From contig QVRM01005974.1 of assembly GCA_003439945.1 (NCBI GenBank), positions 186,001 through 250,000 of the forward strand: 64,000 nucleotides of DNA, in the 5' to 3' direction. Made by a program: the position numbers and the translations under genes. Position 1 is the first letter of the stretch. Every line of letters starts with the position of its first letter. This document shows positions 55,131 to 64,000 of this stretch, piece by piece. The DNA comes from Dermanyssus gallinae (lineage: Eukaryota; Arthropoda; Arachnida; Mesostigmata; Dermanyssidae). The notes beneath the pieces were generated by a model. The model had not been told where the DNA came from. It ran no database searches and saw only the letters and a list, made by a program, of their open reading frames with translations.

Positions 55131-55256
55131 TTTTTTTTCCTATCGACCTGATTGAGGACAATTTATGTAGGCACTTCTATAGTTTGCTAGGTAGTCAGGG
55201 TCTCGAACCCAGGCCTCCCGAATGTAAGGCAAAGGCTTCGCCACTAGCTTGGCTAA
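55131..55256 (-). mobile_element. tRNA-like SINE, family C, copy 2
   Basis: The minus strand reads TAGTGGCGAAGCCTTTGCCT, TACATTCGGGAGGCC and the B box GGGTTCGAGACC, as in the 50.6-kb copy. A short T run (55131-55138) marks the tail. Confidence 0.7.
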
Positions 55257-55629
55257 ATGTGTCGCGTAGATGCTGACATTACCGATCTTTCCCAAGCAAA
55301 CTTTAAACTTTAAGGCACTTCATACGGTGACTAGCCCGCAATAGTCGCCGAGGGCCCAGGTGGCAGAGCAACGTGGCTCTGAATACTCAAACCCGAAGCT
55401 ATCCTTATCTTTAGCAGCATCCATTGGCCTGCGAATGTGAGGCTGGGCTTTAAAGCCATTACATTAGAGGAGTATGTATACAATTCTACAAGTGTTAGAG
55501 TACAAATTACGTACGCTCAGATTAACCTTAGGCTAAACCTTGGTGCAGACGCTCTGCTCTCGCAGACCGCTTGCGTACCACAACGCACATACACTGCTAA
55601 TTATGCGCGGCTGCTCATGAAGCAGATTT

Positions 55630-56247
55630 TCATTGTATGTATTTCACTCATATTGAGTATGCATATAACATGAACAATTATACATCTTATACAATTATAC
55701 ACTCAGCTGCTTGCGGCATGTTATTCGAGAGAGGCAGTGCAGTGATCTCTTTGCAAGGGCCAGGCAGGCAGATGCATGAAACTTAGTACACGCCTGAGAG
55801 CATAGTCGACAGACGCACTCGGTGTACTCTTCGTGGAAGCTCGTATTCGAACAAACCAGGTGATGATAGCCATGAACTATGTATCTGGTATAGACGTGGC
55901 GATTGTCACGCGCAAGACCAGACCAGAGGTGAGAGGCCCTGAAAACATCCAGGTCTCCGACCTCTCGTCGGACTTGTTCAACTTTATTTTCCCATTCCGA
56001 GATAAAGCTCTCGAATGGTACTGTACGTGGCGTCTGCAACCTCAATCGAATTATCTCAACAACTGGTGCACAGTCTGACATTAGGTACACAAAGCGGCTC
56101 CTTGCCCGCATTGACAGGCAAAGTACTCGCTTCATGTACATTGTAAAACACCTTTCAAGCAAACCAAAGTTTGCCCGAGTGAGGTGTTCCCATACTCTGT
56201 TAAGACCATACATCACAACATTCACGATCGCGATCACAACATTTGTT
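55630..56247 (-). mobile_element. LINE-X copy 3 with 15-bp target duplication
   Basis: The copy is bounded by TCATGAAGCAGATTT at 55615-55629 and 56248-56262, a perfect 15-bp target duplication. The minus strand starts after a short filler and reads MYGLNRVWEHLTRANFGLLE and the same carboxy domain as copies 1 and 2 (DNRHVYTRYIVHGYHHLVCS), ending in CVCRLCSQACTKFHASAC. The 3' end has ACTCAATATGAGTGAAATAC. A severe 5' truncation is present. Confidence 0.9.
55695..56240 (-). pseudogene. LINE-X carboxy domain, open frame
   Basis: An open minus frame of roughly 180 codons corresponds to the last third of the LINE-X protein. It has a conserved helix region (CFTMYMKRVLCLSMRARSRF, VYLMSDCAPVVEIIRLRLQ), the HVYTRYIVHGYHHLVC block and the terminal motif CVCRLCSQACTKFHASAC. 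The motif matches CTCRFCLQRCAKYHAVDC in copy 1 at every Cys and His, so it is a real conserved zinc-binding-like ending. The start codon is not genuine because the copy is 5'-truncated. Confidence 0.8.
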
Positions 56248-56279
56248 TCATGAAGCAGATTTGCAAGAGCCAAACGCCT

Positions 56280-56860
56280 CGGTAATTAGGCTATGCGCTC
56301 CCGCGCCCTCCAGCAAACTCTTGACAATCGTTAGTAAATGCAAATTTGCCTAAATAATTTTAAATGGCTCCAGGGTTCCCGTGTTTCGGGACACCCACCC
56401 CAGTGTCGCGCAAGCACTTTTGGCGAAGGCTCCGCTGGCTGTGGCCAGTTAGGCTTGACTAGCACAAGCTTACGATGAAAGCTTCCAAGCGCTATAAACG
56501 CTAACCCTTACGTAAGCAACCGTATCAAACAGAAAAAAAGAGCAAAGCGGTATAGAATGCTAATTGAGCTTTAAATTCATCTCAAACATACTCGCGTTTT
56601 TATCTTAAATAAGAGGCACAGAGTCGCTTCCTGTGATTATCTCTGGCCCCGCATAATATTTTTAACTAGACTGGCCCCGCTAAATTTTAACAAGTTAGTT
56701 TGCATCTCTATATCGTGATTCGACTCGCGATAAGTTTATTAGCGGTTCCTTACATGTAGCAGGGGTCGGTTGCAACTTTTCACCGCCTGACCTGTTGGAC
56801 TCGCCAGTGGCGTTTTCTGAAATAAAGATCTACATTTTACTTGCGAAGCCAGTATACAAT
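56280..56860. other. Unassigned sequence
   Basis: No feature recognised. Confidence 0.4.
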
Positions 56861-56861
56861 A

Positions 56862-58300
56862 CAAAATAAAGTCTCCTTTATTGAAAAGGGGGTGTTGAAA
56901 TCACATTGTAGTCTTTACACACAGGGCGCGAAACTCTCCATGCGAACGCATTATTCACCACTTCGACATTAACAACTCCCGGTGGAGTAATTGATACACC
57001 ACTACAAAGAATATTTGGACGTACTGTGAAAAAGGTACTAAAGTTGTTACCCCGCATTATTTGTTTAAAAAGTCGCACGTCAACTCGCATCTGCTAGTCG
57101 CTCACGTTTGGGATCACGAGGCTCTCCGTCTTACATTGCAACGCCATGCGACTCGTTTGACAAATTTATCCTAAACTCACTGAAGCAATTCTAAATCTTT
57201 TCTATATTAAAGTGCCCACACGTGTGAACAGTATGTCCACTTTGGTATGTCGAGCGTATTATACACGTTTATGTACATTGCTGGGTTATGCCCATTCAAC
57301 GCTTTTAGAATGAGATTGCACAGGTGAGACGCAGATTATACAACTTCGGCGATATGAAATTTGACAATTAAATTTAACACCTAAATTATTGTATATAAAC
57401 ACTCGGATATACTATGGCCGTTCATAAAAATATGCAGTGTCGTCCTTGATTGTTTTCAGCACGGCACATTTAGAAGTGGATATTTACATTCTATGCAAGT
57501 GGGCCTATAGTAGCACGGAGTCAATTACCTTCTGTAACTCGGCTTTGTCTTTGCTGCCTTTGATTTAAGCGTATATTTTTAGGTCGTCGGCATAGAGCTT
57601 GTGAATCACATCGAGTTTTTCAAGTAAAAGTTTGAGTCCTGAGCAAAAATTGCATACAAAAGCGACTTTAGGCAGGAGCCTTGCGGGACCCCAGAGGGCA
57701 TGGCAAAGTACCAGACATAGCACTTTTTACCCTGACCTTAAAGCTCCAGTCAGCAAGATAGGCTTGATACCAATTTCGAACCCTAGGTCCGATGTCTAGC
57801 GATTCCATCTTCGTTAGTAAAATTTGGCAATCAACCCGGTCAAAAACACGCGAAAAGTCAAAGTAAACGGCATGGAGCGGGGATCCGTGATTTCGCGTCA
57901 AGGTCTAGTCATGAGAGACCTCCAACAATTCGGTGGGCGTCGATCGTTCCTTAGTAAAGGCGTGTTGCTGATTTTCCAAAAGTTGGTTGGAGGATAATAA
58001 ATTATAGATGAAATAAACATCTATTTTCTCCATAATTAAGCAGGAAATAACACACTAAACAACAAGTCGGTAATTTTCAGCAGCTGCTCTAAAGCCTTTC
58101 CTGTGCACAGGTGTGACAATGGATTCACGGAGGGCGGTGGGAGCTTTGCCATATTCGAAAGACGAGTGAAAATGAATGCTAGCGCTTCCGCTAGAAACTC
58201 CAGTTTTTTTTGCTTCAGAAGCCAGTTTTTTTAAGACAATGGGTGGTAGCCTATCAGGGGTTTAAGTGCTTTTGCGCTGCAGATTTCGAAGTTTTTCGTT
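56862..58300 (-). mobile_element. LINE with RT, CR1/Jockey-like, degenerate
   Basis: On the minus strand, from 58290 downward: LKKLASEAKKTGVSSGSASI, GKAPTALRESIVTPVHRKG (RT fingers), NQQHAFTKERSTPTELLEVS, and HAVYFDFSRVFDRVD at about 57830-57880 with the first catalytic Asp. These are followed by the Tyr-Ala-Asp-Asp at 57583-57594 (YADDLKIYA, intact). The carboxy end FKQIMRGNNFSTFFTVRPN and VNNAFAWRVSRPVCKD lies at 56878-57090. The element ends near CAATAAAGGAGACTTTATTT. Several frameshifts and stops break it. The clade is inferred from motif style only. Confidence 0.8.
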
Positions 58301-58459
58301 TGCTTAATGCAGTCTGAGGCTGTATGTAGACACTTTTGAAGTATTAACTTAGCAGAACCTCAGCCTTGTGTTCATCTTCGATTGTAGAGCGTTTTCATGT
58401 ATAAGCGGCGCTAACCCGGGCTGTAGTTTAATACGTCGGCCTGCATATCGAAAGAAGTC

Positions 58460-59735
58460 CCTTCACGATTATCCAGATTAGTTTCCTCCAAACGCCGACA
58501 ACGCAATGCTGTGCGTGCCAATAATAACATGATGAACCGAACATGATGTCACAGGATCGGGCTATTCACGATCTTCGTTTCACATCATATATTTGACCAG
58601 AAGCGTGGTTGGTAAGCGTGTTCATCACAGTGAGCGTCTTATAAAGCTGAAGAGCATTATTACACATGCTTTCACGGTCAACTAGTTTCACTCTAGTTCA
58701 CAAAATCGGTCTTTTCGCGTGAAGTTGAATTGTGACTCACTCGTTCACTCCGGCCGGAACGTGCAATTGTTATTTCAGTTGCGACGAGCGAATCTAGCAC
58801 ACAATTCCTTTGACGTTAGACCAAACTCTCTAAGTCGGTGCTCCGTCTGTCCAAAGGTAGCTGCACGCACAACTAAACACACAAGCAAGATGTTTGCTTG
58901 ACGTATGTCAATGTGGATTTACGAACAAGGCTTTCAACCAGCTTTCCGGCCAAATGTGTGCTTAATAGACTCGCTTTATCTATCGTATTGTGTACAAAGC
59001 AACCCCGTTTGATCAAATGAATGCGCTTTCTATCCATATCTGCTTATCTGTCTGATTAATAGCAATTCATTAGGGACAAACTAATGGCATATAGGTCCTT
59101 TTATTAGCCAACACTAAGAGAAAGTGGGCTCATGTTATATCTGGAACACCCGCCCTCACCCTCTGAAGAGCTTTGATAAAATAGACACGATCATACCGAG
59201 GAAAGTTTTTCTGTCTTAGATTCGAGCTCTAGCCGCCCAAGGGATGCGTAGCACTACACGCGTTCAGCCTAAATTACCACCGCATCTATAACTACCTGGC
59301 AATGCGCGTTCATAAAAATCGGCACTGTGATTTGGCCTCAAGGTCTATCCACTTCGCTGCGAGTCCTCTCGCGGCCTTTAAACGATAAGCGGTTTTTGAT
59401 AAGATCTGCCCTGGTGCACATTTACTGGCTAGTGCCGTTTGACATTTTGAAATGACATTAATTTGTGCAAGCGGCTGGCTGTGTAGAGCCGTTCGTATTG
59501 CGCCACACTGCGCAGAGTTGAATTATCTAACGTTCCAGCCTCGTCGGTGGAGCAAAAGTAATGACCACTATTACATCAATAAGTGCTACTGGTGCTAAAG
59601 AAAGCCCGCTGTCGCCAAGTTAGTGTTTTAGGTTAGAATTTCAGTTATGCCATTACTACAAATAAGTGCTATTACAAAACAATGGAAATCGTTTTTATCT
59701 AAGAACAGTCTAGGGTTTAGGCAGCTGCGACTTGA
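58460..59735. other. Unassigned sequence
   Basis: No gene or repeat recognised on either strand. Confidence 0.4.
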
Positions 59736-59737
59736 TT

Positions 59738-59863
59738 TCATATATTATATATATATATATATATATATGTATATTATATATAGAATATATAATATATATA
59801 ATTATATATATCATAGTATCTCTCGAGTGTATAGGGTCTATATCTCTCTCTATCTAATATATC

Positions 59864-59894
<31 letters not shown>

Positions 59895-60002
59895 CGCTAT
59901 ATATCTCTCTATAGATACTCTAATATGTTCTATATTCTATCCTCCTCATATATATCTATATATGTATATATATATTATATCTATATTACTATTATATGAT
60001 AA
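59738..60002. repeat. Irregular TA/TC low-complexity tract
   Basis: TATATA runs broken by CTCTCTC, GTATAG and similar sequence, resembling 39.96-40.2 kb. Confidence 0.8.
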
Positions 60003-62050
60003 ACCAAGGGTATAGGACACCCAAAACGATCAACTGCATTTGCAGCATACTATGTTTCAACTTCGTCCAGAAAGAAACTCTGTTTGAACGCCTTTAGAAG
60101 CGGCACTCTTCGTGATGGTTGGTCGGCTCCCCCCGCATAACTGCCGTCTGTTTGCGGGCGGTTACTGTTGGTTGTCGTTGTCGTTGCTACTGTGTGTGCA
60201 TAGTGACGGCACCCCCAGCTACGTTCGAACAACGTGGTCCACGCCTCGTTTGTGGGCATATATAGACCGTGTGGATAGAGGCGGCATCAACAATTCGTGC
60301 GTGCGGCAAAACGCGCAGATAGTATGGCGACAAGCTCACTTTGGCAGGGAGACGACTCAAAGTGAGTTTCGACGAAGCTGGAGGAAGGGTTGCTTTAGTG
60401 AGATTGAGTAAAAGCAAGGGGGAATTGAGTAATAAAGGAGTGGGGGGGGGGGAGCGGGAGAGAAACAAGGAAGATTGCGGAAGGCCGCTTCAAAGCTGAA
60501 AAGCGGCTGGCGTCAGCCGAAACGGACATCCTACCCGTAAACGACGTAGGAATAGGGATGCGTCGTTTCCTGCGTCTCGGAACTATTTGGGCTCTCGCCT
60601 CGCATAAGCGGTCGAACGGAGGCTCGCATAAGCGGACAGGAGCGCATAGGAAAGCGGCGGATAGAAGTGACGTCAGGAAACGGCTGGGCCGAAATATTCG
60701 ACTCAGCGAGACTCCACTTTTAAACGACGCGTATGCCAATACCGAGCTCCTGAACTGAGCTGTCGATTTGCACGAAACAAGGAAAGGTGTTCAGATTGTT
60801 GTTGTTCGTTGTGTGTTCTGCTGCTAATGCTGCTGCTGTCACTTGAACGATTGTAAAATTAGGCGCAGCACGTTCTCGCTGGCGTGTAAATTTCTCGCTA
60901 GAGTGAAAACTCCCCACTAGTATCTAAGTGGGGGCGGGGCGCCGACTAATCATTACCAATGAAGCCGCCCTTAAGGCCAGCACGTCTCCGCTAGAGGCAC
61001 ATCTGGGTTCAGTCGACTCTAGGCTGGTCCTTTTATCCTTTGATCACTGATTAATGCGTATGCATGTCAATAGGTGACTGAAGTCAACTAAGAACAGCTG
61101 CGCGTACCTAATCATCCTCAATGCACTAATCCTTGGTACGAAAACGTGGGCGGAGAGGGGAGGGGGGGAAGAGTACAAAGGATTATTTCCCCAACAGGAT
61201 TGACAACACAGCCCTAGTAAGAGTAAGTATCATCTTTTTTCTGAGTGACAGAGCCATAATGTCATATTTGTTTCAGTCTATAATAGTTCCGTGCAAAGCT
61301 CCGATCTCTTTTCTAGCTTAATTTAACGCAATGACGCTTTTGCGTGATTTTACCAACGTGCGTGGGTGTAGCTTTACTAAAAGAAAAACATGAACAAACG
61401 GTTAAACTCACTACAGGGCTTTAAACATTTAGTCTTGAATATCCGTTCCCGTGCAAATCCTCTCAGGCACTTTGCCGTCAAGTATTTTGCTTAATAGCGT
61501 TTTCCCAGACCAAACAGTATATCCAAATACAAAGCTATTAGCGTCCTTAGCTCGACGTTAGTATTGAAACGGAAATTAATTGTAAAACAGACTTCTTTTA
61601 ACAGAGACGCCGAAAAAGTCTGGCGTACGTCTGTGTTAGTCAATGGAAAATTAGAAAAGTATAACGCACGTGGTGCTACTGCCAAAGAAATACGAAATTG
61701 CAATTATGTATAGCCTTTGCATCGATATTAATGCAACTATTGTGAGAGCGATTCAATTTCGGATTGGAAACGCTCTCCATAGCGTACAAAGGACGGCGAT
61801 ATCGGCTTGCTTGGAGCTTAATAAAATGGAGGTGATGACTGCTAACGCAAGTATAGACGACCGTAAATAGCTATTAGAAAGAACCTGCTATCTGTCATAT
61901 ACAGCTAAAGCTATCACGAAAAACAAGCTATCACAGTCAGCAAAAACAAATGCAAGGAAGACAGAAATGATATAAACACATGCTGCGAAAACGTTTAACT
62001 ATACGTATGGTAATTACAATGACCATAGCATTGGGACGTTTTCCGATGCA
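60003..62050. other. Unassigned; GC-rich at 60.1-60.7 kb
   Basis: 60.1-60.7 kb is CpG-rich with frames on both strands and a small repeat, CTCGCATAAGCGG, at 60600-60612 and 60623-60635. No protein family is recognised. It resembles promoter-proximal DNA more than the flanking repeats do. 61.5-61.7 kb has one unassigned plus-strand open stretch. Confidence 0.35.
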
Positions 62051-62053
62051 TGT

Positions 62054-62089
62054 TATATATATATATATATATATAAATATACTTTTAAA

Positions 62090-62146
<57 letters not shown>
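62054..62146. repeat. (TA)n arrays, left of foldback family 2
   Basis: Two TA arrays separated by TATACTTTTAAAATTTA (62076-62092). Confidence 0.95.
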
Positions 62147-62149
<3 letters not shown>

Positions 62150-63066
62150 GGTATTACAGGAATATTTGATCAACGATATATGGAATTGTAGAGCTCGTTA
62201 AGGCAAATATTTTTTTCCAATGGAACATGGTCTCTAAGAGGCCCTGTTTCGGAATGAGAGTTAAATTACTACAATTTGTAACACTGGTATTTTTGCCCGA
62301 CATAGGAGCATAGAACGTGCTGTTGCGAGACAACCAGGTTTCCTAGACAGAAGCTAAACACACCGCCGTGTTCGTGAGAAAATTCTTTCGAAGAACTCAT
62401 AAGGCCGGTCAGAAGATGCTACATGGTCGCTTAGAAGAGAATTCGCCAAAATGAAGTTATTTTATTAACCTTCACGCCCAATTAACTAACATATTCAGGC
62501 AAATGGGCATTTCATGACGATCATTTTGGTACCAAACGTATGGCAATGCGATCTGTGGTTGCGGAGTATGCACTTAATCTGGACATCCCACCAAAAAATC
62601 GTAATTACTCCGTAACCACCGCTCGCATTGCCATACGTTTGGTACCAAATTGATCGTCATGAAAAGCGCATTTGCCTGAATATGTTAGTTTAGAGCGCTG
62701 TAAGTGGTCGTAAGGTAATGATTTTGAGGTATTGGGCATGAAGGTTAATAAAATAACTTAATTTTGGCGAATTCTCTTTTAAGCGACCATGTAGCATCTT
62801 CTGACTGGCCTTATGAGTTCTTCGAAAGAAGCAGAATTTTCTCACGAACACGGCGGTGTGTTTAGCTTCTGCTTAAAACCTGGTTGTCTCGCAACAGCAC
62901 ATTCTATGCTCCTATGTCGGGCAAAAACACCAGTGTCACAAATTGTAGTAATTTAACTCTCATTCCGAAACAGGGCCTCTTAGAGACCATGTTCCATTGG
63001 AAAAAATATTTGCCTTAACGAGCTCTACAATTCCATATATCGTTGATCAAATATTCCTGTAATACC

Positions 63067-63069
<3 letters not shown>
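62147..63069. mobile_element. Long-inverted-repeat element, family 2
   Basis: A 923-bp element begins CAGGGTATTACAGGAATATT and ends with its complement, with TA on each side inside a (TA)n array. The left arm 62147-62568 and right arm 62606-63069 are near-perfectly complementary around a 37-nt loop. The right arm has an additional ~44 bp (around 62690-62735) missing from the left. Arm similarity looks higher than in family 1. No transposase is present. It shares the CAGGGT terminus and TA target with family 1, but the interiors are unrelated. Confidence 0.88.

Positions 63070-63133
<64 letters not shown>
63070..63133. repeat. (TA)n array, right of foldback family 2
   Basis: About 31 TA units, followed by a second copy of TATACTTTTAAAATTTA at 63136-63152. 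Confidence 0.95.
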
Positions 63134-63139
<6 letters not shown>

Positions 63140-63297
63140 CTTTTAAAATTTAAATCAGAACAGTTTGCTTTTACCTCCCTGCTAGATGGGAATATTGATT
63201 ATGCGTTAGTGCGGAGGCAAGCAAGCATTATGCTGAATGCGTCCTCAAATACCACTTCTATTACTCCTCTCGGAGCGACACCGAGAATTGTTTCGTG

Positions 63298-63366
63298 TTC
63301 GTGCGCCAGAGGCTGTCGCTGGACATTCATTGAGAAAATGTCCAGCGACAGCCTCTGGCGCACGAA
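63298..63366. repeat. Perfect 30-bp hairpin
   Basis: The left arm 63298-63327 starts TTCGTGCGCCAGAGGCTGTC. It is perfectly complementary to 63337-63366 around the 9-nt loop CATTGAGAA. Confidence 0.95.
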
Positions 63367-63780
63367 TTCGAATCCTTTTGAGCCTTCCCTCGAAAGTGTG
63401 TGTTAAAATAAATTAGCATATCAAAATGAAAAAGTGTAAAACATTGGGTATCCCTTATACAATTTGTAAACACTAAGAAAGGTCACAAAGCTTGTATTTT
63501 ATTGTGAATGTTAATGCAATATATGTGCAATATAATTTGAAAAAATGTTTTTTAAATAACAAAACCTTTTTAAATTAAACAGACTCCTTGGTGAGTTCAT
63601 TGAATTGCATGACGAACATGAATGAAGGTAAGTACAAGTACACAGTTATACGCATAAAGCTGAATGCAAATGCGCGATAATGGAACATTCGTAATGAGAC
63701 CGTAGATTCATCTCGGGTCAGCCTACACAGAATACAGTTCACAGAATACATCGTCTCTAATAAGCCAGCAGACTTGTAAA
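63367..63780. other. Unassigned AT-rich sequence
   Basis: No feature recognised. Confidence 0.4.
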
Positions 63781-63784
63781 CTGA

Positions 63785-64000
63785 AAGCAGCTACGGCAAA
63801 GGAGGTCCTTTAGGAGAAATACAAAAAGCACAAAGAAAAACAGACACTGCTTCTATCCGAGAGCCGCCGTAGAGAAGTGCAGCTCGAAAAAAACGGGCTT
63901 GCAGGTATTGGACAAGTGGGGGAACCTGGGGGCGACCCCAGCCAATTGATCTGAAAGGGCGTTTGCCACTTCTCCTGATAGCACATAGTACTGTTTTATA
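63785..64000 (+). mobile_element. R1-like LINE 3' part, cut by window end
   Basis: AACGGGCTTGCAGGTATTGG, GTGGGGGAACC, GACCCCAGCCAATTGATC and CATAGTACTGTTTTATA match 14256-14375. The preceding Arg/Lys/Glu-rich codons fit the R1 carboxy tail. It continues past the window. Confidence 0.55.

Overview
This 64 kb window is eukaryotic nuclear DNA with about 40% GC by eye. It is dominated by degenerate transposable elements and long (TA)n microsatellites. A BEL/Pao retrotransposon primed by tRNA-His, R1-clade LINEs, several mariner/Tc1 elements and tRNA-derived SINEs point to an arthropod. A chelicerate is possible, but the species cannot be fixed from the sequence. I could not recognise a single intact host gene. 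A few unassigned open frames, at 2099-2353, 48387-48632 and around 16.3-16.6 kb on the minus strand, are the only non-transposon coding candidates.

Layout: 0-7 kb is mostly unassigned DNA with (TA)n arrays, a tRNA-derived SINE with a perfect 15-bp target duplication (4468-4652) and a foldback fragment near 4.9 kb. At 7030-8185 lies a 1156-bp element made of two 490-bp inverted arms, inserted at TA inside a (TA)n array. From 8.3 to 12.7 kb there is an old plus-strand LINE (gag-like knuckle, endonuclease, RT remnants). R1-clade material occupies 13.6-14.5 kb, and 17.66-20.0 kb holds an R1-type element with poly(A) and an 11-bp target duplication. A complete but dead mariner lies at 23255-24528. 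A LINE family called LINE-X here, with a short palindrome near its 3' end, lies at 25.2-27.0 kb, with other copies at 22.5, 53 and 55.6-56.2 kb.

From 27070 to 32128 is a BEL/Pao LTR retrotransposon on the minus strand. It has two 325-bp LTRs differing at 6 positions, a tRNA-His primer site, an open gag-protease frame, and an internal deletion removing the RT palm and RNase H. It sits inside a (TA)n array and is followed by a mariner that has lost its catalytic core. 33.9-34.7 kb holds a LINE carboxy end with an RPDG...WD motif pair. 35.4-35.7 kb has a Tc1-like 5' end. 36.5-38.9 kb is a scrambled R1-clade element with an internal duplication. 40.4-41.0 kb may be a Merlin/IS1595-like relic. 41465-43439 is a large foldback related to the 7-kb one, with a LINE fragment in its loop. 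43.57-46.27 kb is another R1-clade deletion derivative.

47-50 kb is unassigned but contains two remarkable perfect hairpins. 50.4-51.0 kb is a mariner relic split by a poly(A) SINE. 51.8-52.2 kb is an R1 tail, 54 kb and 56.9-58.3 kb are two further LINE types, and 62147-63069 is a second family of near-palindromic element, again at TA within (TA)n. The window ends in a truncated R1-like tail.

The parts do not form a pathway. They are autonomous or parasitic elements nested in each other, with TA arrays as a recurrent landing site. The most interesting structures are the two long-inverted-repeat families and a set of perfect 23-30 bp hairpins that no standard feature explains.
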